Shown: piece after piece, positions 1-5,730 of the stretch
Layout: each line of letters starts with the position of its first letter
Position numbering within the stretch: the stretch's first letter is position 1
From: Desulfobacteraceae bacterium
Lineage (GTDB): Bacteria > Desulfobacterota > Desulfobacteria > Desulfobacterales > Desulfobacteraceae
Direction of reading: 5' to 3'
NCBI GenBank assembly: GCA_022712835.1
Contig: JAFLJU010000643.1
Span: 1-7,765 of the forward strand
Length of the DNA: 7,765 nt
Translations under genes and position numbers: made by a program
Notes under the pieces: model-generated
What the model was told of the DNA's origin: nothing
Seen by the model: only the letters and a program-made list of their open reading frames with translations
The model's database searches: none

Positions 1-227
1 GATCATAGGCGTCTCTGTGAATGACGTCTTTCCTGACCAGGCAAAGGAAAAACAAAAATTTTCCTACCACGATGATCCTGAAAAATTTATCGGAAGTATG
101 CCGGATCTGGTATTGATCCGGCCCATGATCGACAATGGATATCCTGGGTTTGTTACGCAACTCGAAAAATATGGAATCACAGTGGTTTCCCTTCAACCGG
201 GCACGGTGACACAGATGTATTAATATT

Positions 228-250
228 GGTTAACCCTTGGCCGGTTAACC
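228..250 (+). other. Inverted repeat (8-bp arms, 7-base loop) just after the in-frame stop
   Basis: GGTTAACC occurs at 228-235 and again at 243-250. Each copy is itself a palindrome, so the two can pair as an 8-bp stem around a 7-base loop. The second copy sits in a perfect 12-base palindrome, CCGGTTAACCGG (241-252). The structure starts four bases after the TAA at 221-223. No T-run follows it (GGGAAAC comes next), so it is not an intrinsic terminator. The bases also encode the conserved WLTLGRLTG motif of the binding-protein family, which may explain the repetition without any RNA function. Confidence 0.4.
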
Positions 251-274
251 GGGAAACAGGACAGGGCGCAAAAC

Positions 275-751
275 ATGGTTTCCACATTCCAGGATAAAAT
301 TGCCCGCATCCACACACTTACCCAGGCAGTTACCCAGAAAAAAAAGGTTTATTTCCAGGCAATACATACCCGGATGAAAACCTTTACCCCCGGTTCCATG
401 CCAATCTTTGCCCTGGAAACAGCAGGGGGCATCAATGTGGCCGCCGATGCCAGGGCATCACGAAATACCAACATTGCCGTTTATGGAAAGGAACAGATTT
501 TGGAAAAGGCCTCGCAAATTGATGTTTTCCTGGCCCAGAATGGAATTATGAATCCGGTACAAAAAGAACAGATTCTCAATGAACCCGGATTTCAAATAAT
601 CAAAGCAATCAAAGATAAACAGGTTTTTTTAATTGATGAAAATATTGTTTCCCGTCCGGTTCCCAGATTATATATGGGAATTGTTACCATCGGGAAAATT
701 CTCTACCCGGATATTTTCAGTCAAATCATGTTAAAAAAGGATAACGAATGA
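275..751 (+). CDS. C-terminal fragment of the substrate-binding protein, possible restart product (158 aa)
   Basis: This is the part of the broken binding-protein gene that could still be translated after the TAA at 221-223. It begins at the first in-frame ATG (275), which has a CAGGG at 262-266 with an 8-base spacer, so reinitiation is conceivable. The product would hold only the end of the linker helix and the C-lobe. It would lack the N-lobe and any signal peptide, so it could not bind ligand or be exported in the normal way. Its TGA overlaps the start of cbiL (ATGA at 748-751), so its translation may matter mainly for coupling to cbiL. It is listed because an automatic annotation would probably call it as a gene; I regard it as a remnant, or as intact sequence downstream of a sequencing error. 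Confidence 0.35.
   Translation: MVSTFQDKIARIHTLTQAVTQKKKVYFQAIHTRMKTFTPGSMPIFALETAGGINVAADARASRNTNIAVYGKEQILEKASQIDVFLAQNGIMNPVQKEQILNEPGFQIIKAIKDKQVFLIDENIVSRPVPRLYMGIVTIGKILYPDIFSQIMLKKDNE
737..741 (+). promoter_or_regulatory. Ribosome binding site of cbiL
   Basis: AAGGA lies six bases before the ATG at 748 and nine before the ATG at 751. Either ATG of the ATGATG pair could start CbiL. The first is given because it forms the ATGA overlap with the upstream stop, as at other junctions here. The site lies inside the end of the binding-protein reading frame. Confidence 0.55.
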
Positions 752-1452
752 TGAAAACAGGTAAATTATTTGGCGTGGGTGTAGGACCAGGGGACCCTGA
801 ACTGATTACAGTGAAAGCGGTTAGGGTAATCAAGGAAGCAGATATTATCTTCACAGCGGCTTCCAGTAAAAACACCTATAGCCTGGCGGTTGAAATAGCA
901 TCTCCTTATATATCTTCAAGTGCCAGAATTGAACACCTAGGTTTTCCCATGACCAAAAATGAGGAAGAGGTGGAAGCCGCATGGATTGCAAATGCAAAGC
1001 AGATTTCTTCTGTAATGAAGCAGGGCATGACAGCCGTATTTCTCACCCTTGGCGACCCCACCACCTATTCGACCTTTGGATATATTTTAAAGAAAATGAA
1101 ATGTATCATGCCCGAAGCCGACATTGAGACCATTCCCGGCATTACCTCTTTCCATGCAGCATCAGCCAGGTTGAACAGAATCTTGGTAGAAGGAGAAGAG
1201 TCCCTGCTGGTGACATCTGGTGCCTATGGGGGAGATCGAATCAGACAGGTAAAAGAGGTCGAAAATGTGGCCATTGTCAAGGCATATAAAAACATTACAG
1301 ACATTAATATGGCCCTGAAAGATGCCGGTCTTTACACCAACGGAGTCGCTGTTTCCAAATGCGGACGTAAAAATGAAGAGATCATAGAAAATCTGGATAC
1401 ACTTGAAACAAGAGAGCCTGACTACTGGACATTGATTCTGGCATCAAAATGA
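748..1452 (+). CDS. cbiL: Cobalt-precorrin-2 C20-methyltransferase CbiL
   Basis: CbiL transfers a methyl group from S-adenosylmethionine to C20 of cobalt-factor II/cobalt-precorrin-2, the first peripheral methylation of the corrin pathway; it acts in the cytoplasm. The 234-residue product shows the tetrapyrrole methylase fold signatures: LFGVGVGPGDPE at residues 7-18, LTLGDPTTYSTF at 99-110, and PGITSFHAA at 130-138. The GFPMT at 65-69 and the YSTF after the GDP motif point to CbiL rather than the other methylases of the operon. The length is normal for the family. The start at 748 overlaps the upstream stop (ATGA) and follows AAGGA at 737-741; an ATG one codon later is equally usable. The stop overlaps the start of the membrane protein gene by four bases. 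CobI is the counterpart in the aerobic pathway; the surrounding cbi genes favour the cobalt-containing substrate. Confidence 0.95.
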   Translation: MMKTGKLFGVGVGPGDPELITVKAVRVIKEADIIFTAASSKNTYSLAVEIASPYISSSARIEHLGFPMTKNEEEVEAAWIANAKQISSVMKQGMTAVFLTLGDPTTYSTFGYILKKMKCIMPEADIETIPGITSFHAASARLNRILVEGEESLLVTSGAYGGDRIRQVKEVENVAIVKAYKNITDINMALKDAGLYTNGVAVSKCGRKNEEIIENLDTLETREPDYWTLILASK

Positions 1453-2603
1453 AACAAGGCCAAACCAAAAAAAGGGTCCCGCAGATAAACTACCAGAAGC
1501 TATGCCTGTCTGTTCTGTTCACGCTGTTAATCCTGGGTGTAACCACCGTCTATTTTGAACCCCTTTCACTGTCTTCTGGTATCAAAAGGCTTGGGCTTCC
1601 CCTGGTGCGACTCATGGGATTCATCACCCTGGGTCTTGTGGCGGGTCAGATCATTGAAGCCATGGGCTGGACAAGACAGGTGGCGGTTTTAGCACGCCCT
1701 CTATTTCGGTACTCCAGAATGGGGAACCATTGCAGCGCTGCGTTCACCATGGCCTTTATATCAGGGGCCGCCGCAAACGCAATGCTGTTGGAATTTTATG
1801 AAGAAAACAAAATTTCAAAACTGCAACTTTTTTTGGCCAATTACATAAACCAGTTTCCCGCATTTTTTCTTCATCTTCCCACCACCATGTTCATTGTGCT
1901 CCCGTTTACGGGAATAGCCGGCGCATTTTATTTTTTAATCACCTTTCTGGCCACCTTGTCCAGAACCATTTGTTTTCTTGCCTTTGGACATTTTTTTCTC
2001 AAAGGACCAGATCAGATTAAATCAGGTCAGATTAAATCAGATCGGATTAGATCGGAACAGATTGGACCAGAGGAAAACTCCCCAGATGGACTAACAAATG
2101 AAACACAGTCCAAAAGAGAGGAGACGGATAGAAAAAAGCCTGAGTTTATTGCGCTTCTAAAGATCATTAAAAATCGGCTACCTGTCCGCATTGCCCATAT
2201 CTTCACCTGGGTGCTCCCCATTTATACCCTGGTATACATTTTGAACACAAATGGCGCATTTGACTATTTAAACAGAACCTTATCGACATATGTCACCGTG
2301 ACACTTATGCCGGTTGAATCCTTATCCGTGATCATTTTAAGTTTTGCTGCTGAATTCACCTCGGGGTTTGCCGCAGCCGGAGCCCTGATGAATGCCGGGA
2401 TTCTCAGCGTCAAGCAAACCGTAATCGCCCTGCTGTTAGGCAACGTCCTTGCCTTTCCCATAAGAGCCCTTAGGCATCAGCTGCCCCGGTATATGGGAAT
2501 TTTCTCTCCTAAAATGGGATTACAATTGCTATTGTCAGGACAATTTTTTAGGGTGGTAAGTATTCTTTTCATTGGAACTTTATATTATTTTTTGGCGGTA
2601 TAA
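1449..2603 (+). CDS. Gate-domain ('nucleoside recognition') polytopic membrane protein, function unknown
   Basis: A 384-residue inner-membrane protein that resembles the Gate/nucleoside-recognition families, whose substrates are mostly unknown. Hydrophobic segments lie near residues 18-36, 50-70, 96-114, 136-160, 160-183, 250-265, 282-303, 305-320, 323-340 and 364-384, so about ten are possible. Two related halves are suggested: AFTMAFISGAAANAML (98-113) in the first and SFAAEFTSGFAAAGALMNAG (298-317) in the second. Between them is a hydrophilic loop (about 185-245) that begins with four five-residue repeats (188-207) and is rich in E, K, S and N. Histidines at 94, 142 and 343 lie in or near hydrophobic segments. 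The gene starts inside the stop of cbiL (ATGA) with little Shine-Dalgarno sequence, which suggests translational coupling, and ends one base before cbiET. Its place amid cobalamin genes suggests transport of cobalt, a corrinoid or a related ligand, but nothing in the sequence proves it. The family call is from recognition, not a search. Confidence 0.75.
   Translation: MKQGQTKKRVPQINYQKLCLSVLFTLLILGVTTVYFEPLSLSSGIKRLGLPLVRLMGFITLGLVAGQIIEAMGWTRQVAVLARPLFRYSRMGNHCSAAFTMAFISGAAANAMLLEFYEENKISKLQLFLANYINQFPAFFLHLPTTMFIVLPFTGIAGAFYFLITFLATLSRTICFLAFGHFFLKGPDQIKSGQIKSDRIRSEQIGPEENSPDGLTNETQSKREETDRKKPEFIALLKIIKNRLPVRIAHIFTWVLPIYTLVYILNTNGAFDYLNRTLSTYVTVTLMPVESLSVIILSFAAEFTSGFAAAGALMNAGILSVKQTVIALLLGNVLAFPIRALRHQLPRYMGIFSPKMGLQLLLSGQFFRVVSILFIGTLYYFLAV
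2010..2069 (+). repeat. Four in-frame 15-base tandem repeats in the membrane-protein loop
   Basis: Units at 2010-2024, 2025-2039, 2040-2054 and 2055-2069 encode DQIKS, GQIKS, DRIRS and EQIGP. The first two differ at a single base (GATCAGATTAAATCA against GGTCAGATTAAATCA), and the others are progressively diverged. The unit is a multiple of three, so gain or loss of copies keeps the frame. The array sits at the start of the hydrophilic loop between the two membrane halves, where length changes are likely to be tolerated. Confidence 0.85.
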
Positions 2604-2604
2604 C

Positions 2605-3852
2605 ATGGAACCCATAGAAATCATCGGAATCGGCCTGGGGAAAAAAGATCTGACGCCAGCCCATATCAAGATTATCCAATCAGCAGATCTGCTGGTGGGG
2701 GGCAAGCGGCACCTTAAGATGTTTGCGGACCACAAAGGAGACACGCTGCCCATCACCGGTGCCATTGAACAGGTGATTGAACAAATCAAAGAACAAATGG
2801 TTAACAAAAAAGTGGTGGTACTGGCATCAGGGGATCCGCTATTCTACGGAATCGGAAGTACACTTTCCAAACATATAGACAAAAAACATCTTCTGATTCA
2901 CCCGAACATTTCATCGGTGTCAGCCGCCTTTGCTGCAATTGGTGAGCCCTGGCATGATGCAAAGGTTATAAGCCTCCATGGGAAATGTAAAGATTTTCCC
3001 TTTTCAAGCCTGGGAAGGGAAACCAAGGTTGCTTTTTTAACCGATCGAACAATGGACGCAGCATATATAGCTTCCATGTTGCTGCGCCAGGAGCTATCCG
3101 GATTCAAATTTTGTGTCCTGGAGAACCTGGGAGATGAAACCAAAGAAAAAATCACCTGGTTTGACAATTACAGCAAGATTTCCGAGCTTGATTTTGACCA
3201 CCCCAATATCGTTATTCTTTTAAAGTCCGGTCATCCCAGAAAATGCATTTCACCTGAAACACATATCGGCATGGACGACTCTCTTTTTCGCCATTCCAAA
3301 GGGTTGATCACTAAATCGGAAATCCGAAGCATCACACTCTCAAAGTTAGAACTTATCAGAAAAGACCATATTCTTTGGGATATCGGATCTGGATCCGGAT
3401 CAGTGGGCATAGAAGCTGCGACCCTCATACCCTGGGGCTTCGTCTTTACCGTTGAAAAAAACCAGGAAAGAATTCCAGATATCATCCGCAACATCCAAAT
3501 ATTTAACCAGTCCAATATTAAAATTTTAAACCTGGATTTTCCAAAAGGAGCCGACCAATTAAGTGATCCTGATAGAATTTTTATTGGCGGCGGCGGTAGC
3601 CACCTTGAACAGATCATGGAGACCTGCTGTGGTCGCCTCAAAGAAGGGGGCACCATTGTTATCAATACCGTATTGATCCAGAACATGGAAACGGCCATAC
3701 GGGTTCTAAAACAAAACAGGTTCTCTTTTGAAATGGTGCATGTCCAGGTCTCCCGATCAAAACCCATGCCCTATGGAGACCGATTAGAACCCTTAAACCC
3801 TGTCTGGATTATTTCAGGCAGAAAACCACAAAACAAGGTTGAACCCCAATGA
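2605..3852 (+). CDS. cbiET: Bifunctional cobalt-precorrin-7 C5-methyltransferase / cobalt-precorrin-6B C15-methyltransferase (decarboxylating), CbiE-CbiT fusion
   Basis: A 415-residue fusion equivalent to CobL. Residues 1-210 are CbiE, a tetrapyrrole methylase with GIGLG at 8-12, VGGKRHL at 31-37, ASGDPLFYGIG at 74-84 and the WHDAKVISLHG motif at 116-126. Residues 228-405 are CbiT, a Rossmann-type SAM methyltransferase with GLITKSEIR (233-241), motif I WDIGSGSGSVGIEAA (258-272) and FIGGGG (326-331). CbiT methylates C15 and removes the acetate carboxyl on C12; CbiE methylates C5, giving cobalt-precorrin-8. The frame extends upstream to a TTG at 2572, but that would overlap the membrane protein by 32 bases and add residues before the conserved start. 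The ATG at 2605, one base after the upstream stop, places the first methylase strand at residues 4-10 and is preferred. The stop overlaps cbiF (ATGA). Confidence 0.95.
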   Translation: MEPIEIIGIGLGKKDLTPAHIKIIQSADLLVGGKRHLKMFADHKGDTLPITGAIEQVIEQIKEQMVNKKVVVLASGDPLFYGIGSTLSKHIDKKHLLIHPNISSVSAAFAAIGEPWHDAKVISLHGKCKDFPFSSLGRETKVAFLTDRTMDAAYIASMLLRQELSGFKFCVLENLGDETKEKITWFDNYSKISELDFDHPNIVILLKSGHPRKCISPETHIGMDDSLFRHSKGLITKSEIRSITLSKLELIRKDHILWDIGSGSGSVGIEAATLIPWGFVFTVEKNQERIPDIIRNIQIFNQSNIKILNLDFPKGADQLSDPDRIFIGGGGSHLEQIMETCCGRLKEGGTIVINTVLIQNMETAIRVLKQNRFSFEMVHVQVSRSKPMPYGDRLEPLNPVWIISGRKPQNKVEPQ

Positions 3853-4637
3853 GCGATATAGAAAACAAAGTCATTTTTGCAGGGGCCGGACCCGGCGATC
3901 CGGAACTGATGACCATCAAATCCATGAAAGCACTGGAATCAGCGAATCTGATCATTTATGCCGGATCACTGGTCCCGGAAGCGGTTCTCTGTTGGAAGGG
4001 AACACACACCGAAACCATTTCCAGCGCCGGCATGAATCTGGAACAGATTATTGGCAAGATCAAAGAATACCACGCTCTTGGGAAACGAGTGGTTCGTCTT
4101 CACACAGGAGACCCCTCTTTATATGGGGCTATTTTTGAGCAAATTCGGGAACTTCAAAAACTTGGTATTCCCTATGAGGTCCTGCCGGGTGTAACGGCAG
4201 CCTTTGCCGCAGCGTCTAAGATGGGAATGGAATACACACTCCCGGAAGTGACCCAGACCTTAATTCTAACCCGGGTATCCGGCAGAACCCCTGTCCCTGA
4301 AAGCGAAGATCTTGAAAAGCTTGCCGCCCATCAATCCTCCATGGCCATATATCTAAGCATTGGACAAGCGAAGAAAGTTCAAAGAATCCTGGAAATATAC
4401 TATGGCAAGGAATCTCTCTGCGCCATCGCCTACAAGGTGAGCCACCCGGAAGAAAAAATATTTTACACCCAGGCCCAAAACCTGGTAAAAACCTGTGAAG
4501 AGAATAATATCACTCGCCATGCGCTCATAATTGTAGGCAAAGCAGTTGAAGCCAGCAATGGTGACAAAGCCCTTATTCAATCCAAATTATATGATGCAGG
4601 GTTTTCCCATGGCTACAGACAAGCCGCACAAAAATAA
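3849..4637 (+). CDS. cbiF: Cobalt-precorrin-4 C11-methyltransferase CbiF
   Basis: CbiF methylates C11 of cobalt-precorrin-4 with S-adenosylmethionine, giving cobalt-precorrin-5A, the substrate of CbiG encoded next. The 262-residue protein has the full set of family motifs: FAGAGPGDPELMT at 10-22, YAGSLVP at 37-43, RLHTGDPSLYGA at 83-94, LPGVTAAFAAA at 112-122 and TRVSGRTPVP at 141-150. YAGSLVP and TRVSGRTP are characteristic of CbiF/CobM rather than the other methylases here. The ATG at 3849 shares ATGA with the cbiET stop, and AAGG at 3835-3838 lies ten bases upstream. The last 29 bases overlap the start of cbiG in another frame, so the tail beyond about residue 250 is shared sequence. CobM is the aerobic counterpart. 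Confidence 0.96.
   Translation: MSDIENKVIFAGAGPGDPELMTIKSMKALESANLIIYAGSLVPEAVLCWKGTHTETISSAGMNLEQIIGKIKEYHALGKRVVRLHTGDPSLYGAIFEQIRELQKLGIPYEVLPGVTAAFAAASKMGMEYTLPEVTQTLILTRVSGRTPVPESEDLEKLAAHQSSMAIYLSIGQAKKVQRILEIYYGKESLCAIAYKVSHPEEKIFYTQAQNLVKTCEENNITRHALIIVGKAVEASNGDKALIQSKLYDAGFSHGYRQAAQK
4597..4601 (+). promoter_or_regulatory. Ribosome binding site deciding the cbiG start
   Basis: CAGGG ends seven bases before the ATG at 4609, inside the 3' end of cbiF. The cbiG frame is open further upstream to an ATG at 4546, but a start there would overlap cbiF by 92 bases and add residues not expected in CbiG. This site therefore supports 4609. Confidence 0.5.
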
Positions 4638-5730
4638 AACAGCCTCTCCAAACGTTGCTGTCTGGGCTATCACGCCCAACGGACTTAGCTTGGGACACAA
4701 GATTTGTGAAGGGATGGGTGGGGCCAGGCTGTTTGTTTCTGAAAAACTTCAAAACAAATTCCAACCAGACCTTGGGGCAAACCCGAATGCAGGCAATTTA
4801 GCCGCCATGGGGTGCGATCAAATAAAGGACGTTTCTTCGTTCAACAGGTTAGCAGAAGAACTGTCTGTTCAATTCTTTAAATTTTCTGCCCATATTTTTA
4901 TTTTCGCAACTGGCATTGCCGTTCGCATGATTGCGCCATTGATTCAGTCCAAAACCACGGATCCCGCTGTTATTGTTTTGGATGACAAGGGGGTTCATGC
5001 CATCAGCCTGCTTTCCGGACATTTAGGGGGAGCCAACCGCCTAACTCAGCGAATCGCCTCCCTTGTCAATGCCAGTCCCGTCATCACCACCGCAACGGAT
5101 ATCAATGGATTGCCTTCCATTGATCTGATCGCCCAGCAGAACAATCTCTACATTGAAAATCCAGAAGCCATCAAAAACATCAACATGGTTTTCCTTAAGA
5201 AGGAAACCATGTCGGTGTACGACCCAGAAGGTTACATCAACGATCAGATACCGGAAGCGTTCATCCATAACTCAAGCGTCCCAACACAAGGGGCCGGGGT
5301 GGTCTGCACCTGGAAAACCATCAAAGTTCCACGTGAAACAATCATATTGCGACCCCAAACCTTAAGCGTTGGGATAGGGTGTAACCGGAACACCCCCATA
5401 AACGTAATCCATGAGTTTCTGAGGTCGGTCTTAAATGAAGAAGGGATTAGCTTAAACTCGGTGTTTACCCTGGCCACAACAGATGTAAAACTCGATGAGG
5501 TCGGCTTGTTAGAATTAGCAGACAAGCTGGATCTGCCCATAAAATTTTATGATAAAACCCAACTAAACTCAGTTGATACCATAGAAACCCCATCAAAGAT
5601 GGTTGAAAAACATTTAGGAGTAAAAAGCGTATGCGAAGCAGCAGCGATTCTGGCAGCAGAAAGGGGCCGATTGATTGTGACAAAGAAGAAAAACAAGGAT
5701 GTGACCATCGCCGTGGCGTTAAAACAATGA
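4609..5730 (+). CDS. cbiG: Cobalt-precorrin-5A hydrolase CbiG
   Basis: CbiG opens the delta-lactone of cobalt-precorrin-5A and releases the C20 carbon as acetaldehyde, giving cobalt-precorrin-5B; the step is specific to the anaerobic pathway. The 373-residue protein has an N-terminal domain with ATGIAVRMIAP (100-110), DDKGVHAISLLSGHLGGAN (125-143) and TTATD (160-164). A variable middle (about 170-245) follows. The C-terminal CbiG domain begins at SVGIGCNRNTP (253-263), with LATTDVKLDEVGL (288-300), GVKSVCEAAAILAA (337-350) and a closing LIVTKKKNKDVTIAVA. It is slightly longer than the roughly 350 residues of the Salmonella enzyme. The start at 4609 overlaps cbiF by 29 bases and is chosen over 4546 because of CAGGG at 4597-4601. 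The stop overlaps cbiH (ATGA). A strong inverted repeat lies in the middle of the gene (5183-5212). Confidence 0.95.
   Translation: MATDKPHKNKTASPNVAVWAITPNGLSLGHKICEGMGGARLFVSEKLQNKFQPDLGANPNAGNLAAMGCDQIKDVSSFNRLAEELSVQFFKFSAHIFIFATGIAVRMIAPLIQSKTTDPAVIVLDDKGVHAISLLSGHLGGANRLTQRIASLVNASPVITTATDINGLPSIDLIAQQNNLYIENPEAIKNINMVFLKKETMSVYDPEGYINDQIPEAFIHNSSVPTQGAGVVCTWKTIKVPRETIILRPQTLSVGIGCNRNTPINVIHEFLRSVLNEEGISLNSVFTLATTDVKLDEVGLLELADKLDLPIKFYDKTQLNSVDTIETPSKMVEKHLGVKSVCEAAAILAAERGRLIVTKKKNKDVTIAVALKQ
5183..5212 (+). other. Strong inverted repeat inside cbiG
   Basis: The 30-base segment from ACATGG to CCATGT folds into a 13-bp stem with one bulged T on the 5' side and a three-base AAG loop. 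It encodes NMVFLKKETMS in the variable middle of CbiG, where amino-acid constraint is weak. No T-run follows, so it does not look like an intrinsic terminator. Its function, if any, is unknown; a transcript pause, RNA stability or processing element is possible. Confidence 0.5.

Larger units (their letters stand above)
1..751 (+). pseudogene. BtuF-type ABC transporter substrate-binding protein, 5' partial, interrupted by in-frame TAA
   Basis: The window opens inside this gene; the reading frame runs from base 2. The family (class III periplasmic binding proteins for corrinoids, haem and siderophores) delivers a ligand to a membrane permease. The end of the N-lobe is visible (IIGVSVND near the edge, then PDLVLIRP and YGITVVSLQPGTV), followed by the linker-helix motif YWLTLGRLTG and the C-lobe (YFQAIHTRMKTFTPGSM, then a C-terminal VSRPVPRLYMGI stretch followed by LYPDIF). 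A TAA at 221-223 interrupts the frame, but the same frame stays open from 224 to the TGA at 749-751. The 17 codons between the TAA and the next ATG (275) encode the conserved linker helix, so this is one broken gene and not two genes. A UAA excludes selenocysteine and pyrrolysine. A sequencing error or a recent nonsense mutation are both possible. The ligand is not evident; the operon suggests a corrinoid. The signal peptide would lie outside the window. Confidence 0.8.

Noticed and set aside
221..223. Recoded stop (selenocysteine or pyrrolysine)
   Set aside because: Those use UGA and UAG; this codon is UAA.
228..250. Intrinsic terminator after the binding-protein nonsense codon
   Set aside because: The stem is followed by GGGAAACAGG and not a T-run, and an intact reading frame continues through it.
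3162..3195. TTGACA-like -35 box inside cbiET
   Set aside because: No -10 match is found about 17 bases downstream (GAGCTT), and the sequence lies in the middle of a coding region.
3384..3404. Repeated GGATC units
   Set aside because: They encode the glycine-serine SAM-binding motif I of CbiT (GSGSGS), a sufficient explanation.
3231..3767. 178-codon open frame on the minus strand inside cbiET
   Set aside because: It lies fully opposite well-conserved CbiT sequence, resembles no known protein and has low-quality composition; it is a shadow of the real gene.
3839..4138. 99-codon plus-strand frame overlapping the start of cbiF
   Set aside because: It is a different frame over the conserved CbiF motifs GAGPGDPE, YAGSLVP and HTGDPS; its translation is basic and unrelated to any family.
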